25,089 bases of DNA from CAZNJQ01 sp964573545 (GCA_964573545.1 CAZNJQ010000009.1:1-25089); one strand, 5' to 3'. Counted from the first letter of the stretch, positions 7,721-15,434 are shown. Numbers and translations are program-made. Notes: generated by a model from the sequence alone, not told the origin.

Positions 7721-8901
7721 GTTATTTGGTGAAATATGCCCTCCATCGATCGTGCGACCACATCCCAGTCATAATTTTTTTCTGCCAACGCCTTCGCGTT
7801 TTTGACGATCCGCCCGACAATTTCTTGATTCTCCGGCCCCAGGATAAAGCGTATTTGTTCCGCGACGCTCTCGGGATTTCTTGCTTCACACATAAACCCT
7901 GTTTCGCGATGTTTTAAAAAATCGGTAATGCCGCCGACTGCAGTTCCGATGACCGGAAGCCCAGCCGCCATCGCTTCAATAAAAGAGCTCCCCATGCCTT
8001 CGGAGAGAGACGGCCTTACAAATATATCCGCTGCCGCATAATATGAAGGCAAGTCTTCGTACGCGATATGCCCCAGAAACAGGACTCTTTTTTCAAGACC
8101 GCTCTTTTCGACAAGAGTTTTGAGTACAGCTTCATCGGGCCCCGCTCCCGCAACAAGCAACTTGACGGACGGCGGCAAGTGCGCAAGCGCCTTGATACTA
8201 TCATCAACGGCGTTTTTCTCCACAAGCCGCGACGTTGTAATGAGAATTTTATCGCCTTCCGATATGCGTAATTTTTTCCTTAACGACTGAGCTTCCAACT
8301 TCAAACTTTCAATTTTAAACTTCTTGATATCCACACCGTTCGGGACGATGGAGACCTGTCCGCGAAACCCCATGTGGCGCGCATATTCTGCGAGATACGA
8401 GGATATTGCCTGAACGGCGCGCGCTCTCACGAACACAAGCCTCAAGAGCGGATACACTATCCTGATGCGCCACCGGCCAACCATGTGAGAGATCGGATCT
8501 CCTTCTTGAAGCGACAAGAGATATGGCACATTCGGATGAAAAAACCCGAAAAACACGACCGGGAAACCCGCGTACGCCATCATTGCCCAAAGCGCATCGT
8601 AGCGATTCTTTCGGTGAAGTGAAATGGCTTTCAAAAATGCGAAGAGTGGGTAAAAAACTTTTGCGAAATAGAGCGGAAAACTCACAAGATCTTTGTCCGT
8701 CGGGTTCTTTTTTGAAAATCCGACCCGGTATACGCGCACGTTCCCTACTTGTTCAAACCAAGGAAGCTCGCTGTTGAATCGGGGCGTGATAATATCGAAC
8801 GAAAACTCCCCGCCGAGGCGAGTCGTAATCTCCTTGAGTGCGATTTCTGCGCCTCCCCAATACGGCGCGTATGCAAGAGAAAATATGAGTATTTTCTTCA
8901 T
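7717..8901 (-). CDS. Glycosyltransferase family 4 (GT4), first gene of the operon
   Basis: A 394-residue GT-B enzyme starting MKKILIFSLAYAPYWGGAEI, with the glycine-rich acceptor-domain loop at residues 15-18 and a donor domain marked by ITTSRLVEKNAVDDSIKAL (about 222-240) and the E-x7-E pair in RPSLSEGMGSSFIEAMAAGLPVIG (about 300-325). It is the first gene of the minus-strand run. A TATCAT box with a TGT extension ends only 6 bases before ATG, so the message may begin at the start codon. The stop overlaps the GtrA-GT4 start by ATGA. A degenerate 7-base repeat at 8291-8325 encodes the lysine/leucine-rich FKIESLKLEAQSLRKK (about residues 192-207), at the junction of the two lobes. Confidence 0.92.
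   Translation of the reverse strand: MKKILIFSLAYAPYWGGAEIALKEITTRLGGEFSFDIITPRFNSELPWFEQVGNVRVYRVGFSKKNPTDKDLVSFPLYFAKVFYPLFAFLKAISLHRKNRYDALWAMMAYAGFPVVFFGFFHPNVPYLLSLQEGDPISHMVGRWRIRIVYPLLRLVFVRARAVQAISSYLAEYARHMGFRGQVSIVPNGVDIKKFKIESLKLEAQSLRKKLRISEGDKILITTSRLVEKNAVDDSIKALAHLPPSVKLLVAGAGPDEAVLKTLVEKSGLEKRVLFLGHIAYEDLPSYYAAADIFVRPSLSEGMGSSFIEAMAAGLPVIGTAVGGITDFLKHRETGFMCEARNPESVAEQIRFILGPENQEIVGRIVKNAKALAEKNYDWDVVARSMEGIFHQIT
8291..8325. repeat. Degenerate tandem 7-base repeat inside GT4 gene
   Basis: Five consecutive 7-mers are visible: GCTTCCA, ACTTCAA, ACTTTCA, ATTTTAA, ACTTCTT. Their consensus closely resembles the non-coding array at 14779-14806. Confidence 0.78.
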
Positions 8902-8907
8902 TTCCGT

Positions 8908-8916
8908 ATGATAACA
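8908..8916 (-). promoter_or_regulatory. Extended -10 promoter of the glycosyltransferase operon
   Basis: Read on the minus strand, TGT-TATCAT is an extended -10 element ending 6 bases before the ATG at 8901. No good -35 box is seen at 17 bases. The predicted transcript starts at or next to the ATG, and there is no Shine-Dalgarno. Confidence 0.55.
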
Positions 8917-8956
8917 CGAAAAAGAATTGCCTCGTTTCCTTCATCGGCGTACTTCG

Positions 8957-8985
8957 TTGCGACACCACACGGCCCGTGTTATATT
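8957..8985 (+). promoter_or_regulatory. Promoter of the epimerase/methyltransferase pair
   Basis: TTGCGA (8957-8962), a 17-base spacer and TATATT (8980-8985), with TG one base before the -10 box, make one of the best promoters in the window. It faces away from the minus-strand operon promoter about 45 bases away. The predicted start near 8992 leaves about 70 bases before the epimerase ATG, containing a 20-codon open frame (8997-9059). Confidence 0.6.
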
Positions 8986-9061
8986 GAAGAATTATTATGG
9001 CAATGCCGCACGATAAAACACGTGCCGCAAAATCTCTCCCCTTCTCTAGCATTCCTTGACC

Positions 9062-10006
9062 ATGAGACAAGAAGGCACAACATCTCCAATCCTCATTATA
9101 GGAGGAACAGGATATATAGGGAGCGCGCTTCTCTCTTTTTTAAAACAACGTAAAAAAAACGTCGTTGTCGACACGATAGATATTGAATGGTTCGGAAATC
9201 CGCTAAACTCTGACAACAAGAAAGAGGATTTTTCGAGTCTCTCCAAGGAAGAGCTTAGCCGCTATAGTTCGATCGTTCTTCTCGCGGGTCATTCGTCCGT
9301 TCCTATGTGCCAAGGGAACATGCTTTCGGCATTCAATAACAACGTATCGAATTTCGTGCGCTTACTATCGCTCCTTAGTCCTACCCAACGTCTTATTTAC
9401 GCCAGCAGTTCTTCCGTATACAATGGCGCCACAAACAACAGCGAAGATGCGATTTTGAATCCAGCGCTCAATTGGTACGACCTTACAAAACGACACATTG
9501 ATGAATATGCGCTTCTCTCCGAGATACCCTACTATGGGCTGCGGCTCGGAACAGTGAGCGGCGCATCGCCGAATTTGAGAATTGATATCGTCGTCAACGC
9601 TATGTATCACAGGGCAAAAACTGCGGGTTTAATAGAGCTCTTTAACCCGGACATCCATCGACCGATCCTTGCGATGAGCGATCTTGTGAAAGCAATTGAG
9701 GCAATCATAGACCGGCCAGGAGCGCCCCGTGGTATGTACAATCTTGCATCATTCAATACGACGCCGCGCGAAGTTGCTCACGCCGTCTCAGCCACGCTTG
9801 GAGTGCCTGTTACTGAACAATCGGCGAGCCAGACAACGCCATACAATTTTTCCATATCAACAAAGAAGTTCGGTGAGACGTTCGAGTTTGCTTTTCAAGG
9901 TACGATTGACTCAATAATCAGTGACCTTGATGCCGGATACGAACACGCGCTTAAGTCAAAAAGAGATCTTCATATACACTATGAACCCACAATACACAGA
10001 GCTTAA
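9062..10006 (+). CDS. Extended SDR family NAD-dependent epimerase/dehydratase
   Basis: A 314-residue Rossmann-fold protein with the extended-SDR cofactor loop GGTGYIGS (about residues 14-21), the Ser-rich catalytic segment YASSSSVYNG (about 118-127), and the Tyr-x3-Lys pair in YDLTKRHIDEYAL (about 143-147). These enzymes epimerise, dehydrate or reduce nucleotide sugars. The next gene is a sugar C-methyltransferase, overlapping by 26 bases, so this enzyme most likely acts on the same deoxy- or branched sugar. I chose ATG 9062 over the in-frame TTG at 9056 because ATG is the normal start and nothing supports the TTG. The exact reaction cannot be read. Confidence 0.88.
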   Translation: MRQEGTTSPILIIGGTGYIGSALLSFLKQRKKNVVVDTIDIEWFGNPLNSDNKKEDFSSLSKEELSRYSSIVLLAGHSSVPMCQGNMLSAFNNNVSNFVRLLSLLSPTQRLIYASSSSVYNGATNNSEDAILNPALNWYDLTKRHIDEYALLSEIPYYGLRLGTVSGASPNLRIDIVVNAMYHRAKTAGLIELFNPDIHRPILAMSDLVKAIEAIIDRPGAPRGMYNLASFNTTPREVAHAVSATLGVPVTEQSASQTTPYNFSISTKKFGETFEFAFQGTIDSIISDLDAGYEHALKSKRDLHIHYEPTIHRA

Positions 10007-11201
10007 TTCATGCCTTGCGTGCGGAGGCAAGGACCTTGTCCTTATTCTCGATCTGGGAAAGCAGCCACTTGCGAACAGCTATCATCGCCTGAATGAGAAG
10101 CTCAAAGACTTCCCACTGGCTCTCATGCTCTGCGCGAGTTGTTTCCACTCGCAACTTTCTGTCGCGGTCAGCCCCGACTTGATGTTTAAAAACTATCTCT
10201 ATGTCTCAGGAACAAGTCGTACGTTGCGGGAATATTTCGATTGGTTTGCTGATATGGCGATGTCACGCGAAGGGATGGGAAGCGCGCCCGTATCGGTCCT
10301 TGATATTGCATCAAATGACGGCTCGCAGCTTGGGGCGTTTCGACGATATACGTCGGACCTCACTGGCGTAGACCCCGCACAAAATCTCAAAGAAACCGCC
10401 GAAAAAACAGGCGCGACTATTGTATGCGATTACTGGAGCGAAGAGGTTGCGCAGAGACAAAACCGGATGTTTGACATCATCATCGCGCAAAACGTATTCG
10501 CGCATAATGCAAACCCGCTCGGATTTTTGAACGCGGCACGACGTGTCATGCACCCCGGATCGCGGCTATACATCCAAACATCACAAGCAGAAATGTTCTC
10601 ACGCGGAGAATTCGACACCATATATCACGAACACATTTCATTTTTCTGCGCCAACTCCATGCGCACACTCGCCCACAGGGGCGGGTGCGTCATCGAAGAT
10701 GTTTTCACCGTACCGGTTCATGGCACAAGCTACGTATTCGTCTTGAGCGCCAAAAAAGATACGAATGAGGATGCCATTACGATGAGAATCAAAGAAGAGA
10801 AGGCGGCAGGCCGTGCGTCCATGAAACTCTACGAGCAATTCGCAGAAACCGCACACCGAGTCGTCAAAGATCTCGCCGCAAGCATTGAAAAACACCGAAG
10901 CGAAGGATACGCGATCGTCGGCTTTGGCGCAGCGGCAAAGGGCAACACCCTCCTTAATTTTGGCAACATTGCCTTAGACTACATCATTGATGAAAATCCA
11001 CTCAAACAGAAATTGTATACTCCAGGAATGAACATCCTTATTGAGCCGCCAGAGCGGCTTATCCAGGAAAAACGGCCGGCGCTCGTAATACCCCTTGCGT
11101 GGAACTTTTTTGAAGAAATTTACAAGAAAACAAAGGGGTTCCGGCCGCGGACAGACGACCGATTCCTCCTCTATTTCCCCTCGCTCTCAATACGAGAATA
11201 A
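9981..11201 (+). CDS. Sugar C-methyltransferase (zinc-binding, NovU/TylCIII type)
   Basis: A 406-residue SAM-dependent C-methyltransferase with the three-part build of the NovU/TylCIII/EryBIII group, which methylates C3 or C5 of nucleotide-linked keto-deoxysugars. The N-terminal zinc site is CLACGG (about residues 10-15) with LGKQPLANSY, then CASCFHSQL near 58-66. The central SAM domain has VLDIASNDGS (about 111-120). The catalytic YHEHISFF follows near residue 216. The C-terminal Rossmann-like domain starts with IVGFGAAAKGNTLLNF (about 312). The frame is open 60 bases further upstream, but ATG 9981 begins the conserved part. It overlaps the epimerase end by 26 bases and is followed by a strong hairpin. 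It implies that the polymer or glycolipid carries a branched, C-methylated sugar. Confidence 0.92.
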   Translation: MNPQYTELNSCLACGGKDLVLILDLGKQPLANSYHRLNEKLKDFPLALMLCASCFHSQLSVAVSPDLMFKNYLYVSGTSRTLREYFDWFADMAMSREGMGSAPVSVLDIASNDGSQLGAFRRYTSDLTGVDPAQNLKETAEKTGATIVCDYWSEEVAQRQNRMFDIIIAQNVFAHNANPLGFLNAARRVMHPGSRLYIQTSQAEMFSRGEFDTIYHEHISFFCANSMRTLAHRGGCVIEDVFTVPVHGTSYVFVLSAKKDTNEDAITMRIKEEKAAGRASMKLYEQFAETAHRVVKDLAASIEKHRSEGYAIVGFGAAAKGNTLLNFGNIALDYIIDENPLKQKLYTPGMNILIEPPERLIQEKRPALVIPLAWNFFEEIYKKTKGFRPRTDDRFLLYFPSLSIRE

Positions 11202-11202
11202 A

Positions 11203-11230
11203 GGTTCTCCGATGTAAACATCGGAGAACC
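11203..11230. terminator. Strong bidirectional hairpin after the C-methyltransferase
   Basis: GGTTCTCCGATGT (11203-11215) pairs perfectly with ACATCGGAGAACC (11218-11230) around AA, a 13-base stem directly after the stop codon. The following plus-strand T-run is weak (TGTGTTTCG), so it may terminate, protect the 3' end, or do both. The convergent GT2 gene ends at 11343. Confidence 0.7.
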
Positions 11231-11252
11231 TGTGTTTCGTCTTCGCTCGGAT

Positions 11253-11307
11253 GAAATGAAAATTAAGATTTTCATTTCGCTCCTCGCTCGCCCCGCCTCA
11301 GGCGGGG
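11253..11307. repeat. Cluster of palindromes between convergent genes
   Basis: Two further perfect hairpins follow the terminator. GAAATGAAAAT (11253-11263) pairs with its complement at 11268-11278 around TAAG. CCCCGCC-TCA-GGCGGGG (11291-11307) is a 7-base stem, flanked on both sides by CTCG. The surrounding words GTTTCGTCTTCGCTC and GACGAAATGAGCG are near-reverse complements of each other. The rest of the gap, to 11342, shows nothing else. Confidence 0.75.
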
Positions 11308-11342
11308 CTCGACGAAATGAGCGACCCGAAACTATTCGCGTC

Positions 11343-12095
11343 TTATCGGGACACGCAACGAAAAAGCTTTGTCTTAATTCCGATGCGAGCAAGTGCGTAC
11401 AGAAAAAGAACATAAAACATCTGAAACGAGTACACGGTAGATTTCCAGATACTCACTGACGTGTGAGTCCCGGAATAATCGCAACGAACTGGAACTTCTT
11501 CGACGCGCAAATTGCAATAGCGCGCCTGAACGATTATTTCAAAGCTGTATAAATAATCATCGGAGCCGGCGGGAAACGGTATTGTCGTAAGCAATTTTCT
11601 GCTATACACGCGGAACCCCGTATGAAATTCGGTCAGCGGAAGCTGCAGCACAAGCCGGTCAAAAAAACTAAGTCCTATGTTCGCATAATAACGAGCGCGG
11701 GACATTTTGTCCCGTAGCGCCCGTCCTCTCTCCGTAAAACGAGAGCCGAGAACGAAATCACACCCTTGCTCCATCTTCTGAAGGGCGGGAGCGATGGAAG
11801 ACGGATCATACTGGCCATCGCCGTGGATCTCCACCATGTAATCAGCTCCCATTTCAAGGGCTTTTTGAAGACCGAATTTTATATTTCCTCCATATCCAAG
11901 ATGCTCGTGGGGAAATGTCTTGATGCCGAGTTCGCGCGCGACATCCACCGTGTTGTCCTTTGATGCGTCATCGACAAGAATAATATCGTCAAGAAGCTCT
12001 TTCGGCAGACGTCGATAGATACCGGGAAGCTCTTTGGCGCAGTTATATGCAAGGACAACACCTACGGTTTTGTATTTTTTGTATGGACGATCCAT
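11343..12095 (-). CDS. Glycosyltransferase family 2, dolichyl-phosphate-sugar synthase-like
   Basis: A 250-residue GT-A enzyme of the DPM/GtrB type, which moves a sugar from a nucleotide donor onto polyprenyl phosphate at the cytoplasmic face. Seen: VVLAYNCAKELPGIYRRLP at the N-terminus, donor-binding VDDASKDNT (about residues 41-49), the metal-binding acidic site HGDGQYDP (about 91-98, with DGQ replacing the usual DLQ or DxD), and GSRF near 118. The C-terminus ends in one hydrophobic stretch (about 220-240) rather than the two-helix anchor of GtrB. The neighbouring membrane transferase (12156-13637) would use exactly such a polyprenyl-phosphate sugar, so the two probably act in sequence. Confidence 0.9.
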   Translation of the reverse strand: MDRPYKKYKTVGVVLAYNCAKELPGIYRRLPKELLDDIILVDDASKDNTVDVARELGIKTFPHEHLGYGGNIKFGLQKALEMGADYMVEIHGDGQYDPSSIAPALQKMEQGCDFVLGSRFTERGRALRDKMSRARYYANIGLSFFDRLVLQLPLTEFHTGFRVYSRKLLTTIPFPAGSDDYLYSFEIIVQARYCNLRVEEVPVRCDYSGTHTSVSIWKSTVYSFQMFYVLFLYALARIGIKTKLFRCVSR

Positions 12096-12115
12096 ATATT
12101 TACAGATATTTATAC

Positions 12116-12144
12116 AGTATACCCACTTTTCATGCGCTCGCCAA
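12116..12144 (-). promoter_or_regulatory. Promoter of the GT2 gene
   Basis: On the minus strand TTGGCG (12139-12144), a 17-base spacer and TATACT (12116-12121) form a good promoter. The predicted start lies about 13 bases before the ATG at 12095, in an AT-rich stretch without a clear Shine-Dalgarno. Confidence 0.5.
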
Positions 12145-12155
12145 AAGGAGGCACT

Positions 12156-13637
12156 TTATCGTTTTACGAACACGACATAGCCACCTGTCTCCAGAGATGC
12201 CGCATAACGCCCTTCTAAAATATCCCTCTCTTCATCCATGAATCGATCGGATGAGTGCGAGACGATAATGTCAGGAGGGTCTTCCAAAAAAAGCGGATTG
12301 CTTCCGACAGGCGGAATGCCAAGCAGGTCGAGAACAAGAAACGTCCGCGAAGAATTCAGAAACAAGCCAAGTTCGGGTGCGTTTAGGAGACCAAGCGAGC
12401 GGTCCGGGAATACACTCTCAATGTGAGACGCGACCTTCCACGCGTTATCAGACGAAGAAATGTCTGCAGCGGTGAACAGATGAACGCCCTGGACGAAGAC
12501 AAGCGTGCCGAGCACACATGCGACAGCGATATTTTGATACAATAGTCGTGAGATTTTCAGACGACCCATAACCCACGGGACAAGGACACCCACTGTGTAT
12601 GGCGTGATAAATAGAATAAGGAGTTCGGCAATCAGTATATACCGAAGATATCCTGGGCTTCGGAGATAATACAAAAAAGCGAGCACGCCGTAGGCAATAA
12701 TAAAGGTGTATAAAAACGAAAGCGGGCTTTTATTTTTGATAAGAAAACGAGCGAAAAGAATTATCGCGAATAGCCCACCGAAATATATAAGGGTGGTTGA
12801 ATGAAAAATTCCGGAAAGATTATGCAGTATGTTTTGGGTGATGTCGGAACTGTACGGATTTTTATAAAACACGCCTATCTCCTGCCACATGCGTGCTTGA
12901 AACGGAGTTTTAAGGACAAAAAATACCCAAAAAAGTGCGGCTGGTACCATGCCGAGTGCGATAGCGCACGATTGTTTCAAAAATTGTGTGAAAGAAAAAC
13001 GCTCAAAGAACAGCGTAATGGCAACTGCGGGTATGATCAATCCGAACACTGACGGTTTTGCAACGACTGCCAGCCCCCACAAAATACCCGTGAGAAAATA
13101 CTGGCGGCGGACCAGTAAAAAATAAAACCCGGCAAGAAGCAGAGCAAAGCCCGGTATTTCTCCGACAACAGTTCTTCCGCTCGCATAAAATGACGCAAAG
13201 GTTGTGACGAGAAAGAGGGACGCGAGTGCTTCGTATCTCGAAAACAATTCTCTGGCAAGGAAGAAACCCCCTGCGAGCGCAACAAAGACCCATATGAGCA
13301 TGAATATCCGTGCCTGGTCAAAGCCGTATCCGAATACCTTAAAAAATACCGATAAGGGGACAGTCACCGGATATCCTGTCGACTGAACAAGGTGTGCGGA
13401 CTCCCAGAATGTATCGGGGGCGACTTGGACGGACAATACGCCATGGGTCAAGAAGCTGCGCGCAATGTTGATACTCACTGCTTCATCTGTCCACAGCTTC
13501 GGTTTCGTCGTCAAAATCGAAAAAGACCATGCAAGCACGAGAAGTATAATAAATCCCGCACATACGATATCCCATCGCTTCCTAACGAACGGGGTGCGTA
13601 ATTTATCCTCGTGAGAAGAAGCGGGTATCTCCGGCAT
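12156..13637 (-). CDS. Polytopic membrane glycosyltransferase (GT39/ArnT/PMT-like, GT-C fold)
   Basis: A 493-residue protein with about 11-12 hydrophobic helices, starting near residue 26 (IVCAGFIILLVLAWSFSIL). The first outer loop carries the GT-C signature WTDEAVSINIARSFL (Asp-Glu near residues 51-52), the catalytic acidic pair of PMT and ArnT enzymes. A soluble C-terminal segment follows after about residue 400. GT-C transferases take a sugar from polyprenyl phosphate and add it to an acceptor on the outer face. The adjacent GT2 enzyme is the natural donor synthase. Possible acceptors (a lipid, glycan or surface protein) cannot be told from sequence. A weak -10-like TTTAAT ends 9 bases before the ATG, and an extended TGC-TATCAT lies at 13663-13671. 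Confidence 0.88.
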   Translation of the reverse strand: MPEIPASSHEDKLRTPFVRKRWDIVCAGFIILLVLAWSFSILTTKPKLWTDEAVSINIARSFLTHGVLSVQVAPDTFWESAHLVQSTGYPVTVPLSVFFKVFGYGFDQARIFMLIWVFVALAGGFFLARELFSRYEALASLFLVTTFASFYASGRTVVGEIPGFALLLAGFYFLLVRRQYFLTGILWGLAVVAKPSVFGLIIPAVAITLFFERFSFTQFLKQSCAIALGMVPAALFWVFFVLKTPFQARMWQEIGVFYKNPYSSDITQNILHNLSGIFHSTTLIYFGGLFAIILFARFLIKNKSPLSFLYTFIIAYGVLAFLYYLRSPGYLRYILIAELLILFITPYTVGVLVPWVMGRLKISRLLYQNIAVACVLGTLVFVQGVHLFTAADISSSDNAWKVASHIESVFPDRSLGLLNAPELGLFLNSSRTFLVLDLLGIPPVGSNPLFLEDPPDIIVSHSSDRFMDEERDILEGRYAASLETGGYVVFVKR

Positions 13638-13662
13638 ACGAAAGACATTAAACTATTGAAAC

Positions 13663-13671
13663 ATGATAGCA
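13663..13671 (-). promoter_or_regulatory. Possible extended -10 promoter for the membrane glycosyltransferase
   Basis: TGC-TATCAT on the minus strand, about 25 bases before the ATG at 13637. A second weak candidate, TTTAAT (13647-13652), is closer. Neither has a convincing -35 box. Confidence 0.35.
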
Positions 13672-13699
13672 CAAAGACCGCGGGGAAGTTGGTGATAAG

Positions 13700-13721
13700 A
13701 AAAAGCTCGCTAAGAGCGAGC
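13700..13721 (-). terminator. Rho-independent terminator of the decarboxylase gene
   Basis: On the minus strand GCTCGCT-CTT-AGCGAGC is followed at once by TTTTTCTT. It lies 15 bases after the stop of the UDP-glucuronate decarboxylase gene and ends that transcript before the membrane transferase promoter. Confidence 0.85.
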
Positions 13722-13735
13722 GTTTGCCCCATCGC

Positions 13736-14713
13736 TCATGAGCGAGGAAGGCAGGATTTGAAGTATGTAATCGTTTTGGAGAGCCCGTCAGAGAGCGGAA
13801 TGGATGGCGTCCACCCAAGCTTCTCTCGTGCAAGCGATATATCGGGACATCTTTGGCGAGGGTCGCATTCGGGAAGCGGGCGGTACATGATGCCGCTTTT
13901 TGAATGTGTTAGCGCACGAATGCGCTCGGCGAGCTCTTTCATCGTGAACTCTTCAGGATTCCCGATATTGACCGGACCCGAGAAAGAGTCGTGCTCCATA
14001 AGAAGCATCATCCCCCGTATGAGATCGTCGATATATTGAAAACTTCGCGTCTGCGTGCCATCGCCATATATCGTGATATCCTCTCCGCGAAGCGACTGCA
14101 TAATGAAGTTGGAAACAACCCGTCCGTCATCCTCCGCCATGCGAGGGCCGTATGTGTTGAAGATGCGGACTATCTTTACCCGCACGCCACGCTCTTGCCG
14201 GTAATCAAAACACAATGTCTCCGCGCACCGTTTCCCTTCATCATAACAGCCGCGGGGAGAGAGAGGGTTCACGTTCCCCCAGTATGATTCTTCCTGCGGA
14301 TGAACGAGCGGGTCGCCGTACACTTCAGACGTGGATGCCTGAAGGACCTGCGCCCCCTTCATCCCCGCGAAATCGAGGACGTTCATCATCCCGAGCACGT
14401 TCGTCCGAATCGTCTCAACAGGATCGCGCTGATACGCCTGGGGCGATGCGGGACACGCAAGGTTGAAAACCCAATCGATCTCTTCTCCGAAAAGTTCTTT
14501 CTGGGAGAAGAGCGGGTTATTGACGCTCGCGTTAATAAACTTGAAATTACGCGACATACGCGTAAGATGTTCCACATTTAGAGCGCGTCCAGAATAAAGA
14601 TTGTCCAAGCAGATAACCGAATGCCCCGCTTTCAATAAGTACTCACACAGATGCGAACCGATAAACCCGGCTCCGCCAGTGACCACTATCTGCCTCATGG
14701 CCTTCATGCGCAT
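13736..14713 (-). CDS. uxs: UDP-glucuronate decarboxylase (UDP-xylose synthase family)
   Basis: A 325-residue extended SDR matching the UXS group closely. Seen: NAD loop TGGAGFIGS (residues 12-20), the UXS-specific ACPASPQAYQRDPVET (86-101), TSEVYGDP (128-135), YWGNVNP (144-150), the catalytic Tyr-x3-Lys in CYDEGKR (Y157, K161), RIFNTYGPRM (183-192), and DGRVVSNFI (197-204). The enzyme oxidises UDP-glucuronate at C4, decarboxylates it and reduces the product to UDP-xylose. The precursor would come from the dehydrogenase at 1520-2437. There are three in-frame ATG codons (14713, 14707, 14698); the last would give MRQIVVTGG, the usual family start, so 14698 is equally plausible. It follows the methyltransferase after 96 bases and ends in a good terminator. 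Confidence 0.93.
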   Translation of the reverse strand: MRMKAMRQIVVTGGAGFIGSHLCEYLLKAGHSVICLDNLYSGRALNVEHLTRMSRNFKFINASVNNPLFSQKELFGEEIDWVFNLACPASPQAYQRDPVETIRTNVLGMMNVLDFAGMKGAQVLQASTSEVYGDPLVHPQEESYWGNVNPLSPRGCYDEGKRCAETLCFDYRQERGVRVKIVRIFNTYGPRMAEDDGRVVSNFIMQSLRGEDITIYGDGTQTRSFQYIDDLIRGMMLLMEHDSFSGPVNIGNPEEFTMKELAERIRALTHSKSGIMYRPLPECDPRQRCPDISLAREKLGWTPSIPLSDGLSKTITYFKSCLPRS

Positions 14714-14778
14714 ATCCGGAAATCAAAGTCTCTGTATAGAGAACTGGATTCCGCGCAGAAAGTCAACAACGCGCACTG

Positions 14779-14806
14779 ACTTCAAATTTTATAACTTTGA
14801 ACTTCC
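14779..14806. repeat. Degenerate 7-base repeat in the gap before the decarboxylase gene
   Basis: ACTTCAA, ATTTTAT, AACTTTG, AACTTCC run end to end between the methyltransferase stop and the decarboxylase gene. The words match those of the array at 8291-8325 inside a GT4 gene. The rest of this gap shows a weak -10-like TATACA (14733-14738). Confidence 0.7.
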
Positions 14807-14809
14807 GGC

Positions 14810-15412
14810 TCACTTTGAAACCTCAAGTTCCCACACGAGTATTTTTATCGGCATAAGTATGGAAAGATACTGGTCATAAAATGTTTTATGCCGGTTAATG
14901 AACCTTTTGAAAAAGAGCACGAATGGGTTTTGTGAGCGCCGCGGCCACCCGTACCAGAAACCGATTTTTTTAAATGTGTGCGGGGTATAGCCGTAGCGAG
15001 AGAGCGAATTGTTGACGTCGCAAAAATAATCAAGGGAACCAGACGTAAAAAAATGCCGATGCGTCGGATCAATGAACGCATCGACGGACCGGAAATATGG
15101 GACCGCAATAATTATCCGCGCGCCGTTTTTGCACACGCGATACATCTCTTCGAATGCGGTGGGAAGCGAATCCAAGTGCTCAAGCACACTGTGCGCGAAA
15201 ATGACATCAACGCTTCCTTCGTCAAACGGCCAAGGAAATGCGTTAAGGTCGTGGACGACATCAGTGGCGGGAAACGAAAGCGCGTCAACACCAACGGAGC
15301 CCGGAAGTTTTGTACGGCCACATCCCAAATGGAGCACCCGTCTCCCGCCGAAGATATTCTCTTTAGTTATCCCGTCTTTCGTATAAATCTTTTGGACGAT
15401 ACATCTTTGCAT
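14810..15412 (-). CDS. Class I SAM-dependent methyltransferase
   Basis: A 200-residue protein with the SAM-binding motif VLHLGCGRTKLPGSVGVDAL (about residues 22-41), the acidic motif II region TDVVHDLNAFPW (about 45-56), and the post-motif segment IFAHSVLEHL (about 66-75). It fits the small Methyltransf_11 type found among glycan genes. The frame is open to 15580, but the extra 56 codons lie over another small gene and a terminator and read as low-complexity Ser/Arg/Ala. ATG 15412 lies 7 bases after an extended -10 box and is the better start. It could methylate a sugar, lipid or small molecule; the neighbours suggest a sugar. Confidence 0.85.
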   Translation of the reverse strand: MQRCIVQKIYTKDGITKENIFGGRRVLHLGCGRTKLPGSVGVDALSFPATDVVHDLNAFPWPFDEGSVDVIFAHSVLEHLDSLPTAFEEMYRVCKNGARIIIAVPYFRSVDAFIDPTHRHFFTSGSLDYFCDVNNSLSRYGYTPHTFKKIGFWYGWPRRSQNPFVLFFKRFINRHKTFYDQYLSILMPIKILVWELEVSK

Positions 15413-15419
15413 ACCGACA

Positions 15420-15428
15420 ATGATATCA
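15420..15428 (-). promoter_or_regulatory. Extended -10 promoter of the methyltransferase
   Basis: TGA-TATCAT on the minus strand ends 7 bases before ATG 15412. Its upstream half overlaps the terminator hairpin of the preceding small gene. There is no Shine-Dalgarno, so a leaderless message is predicted. Confidence 0.5.
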
Positions 15429-15434
15429 CCAAAG

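Noticed and set aside
9921..9980. Upstream start for the C-methyltransferase
   Set aside because: The added residues overlap epimerase codons and have no family match. MNPQYTELNSCLACGG starts just before the zinc site.
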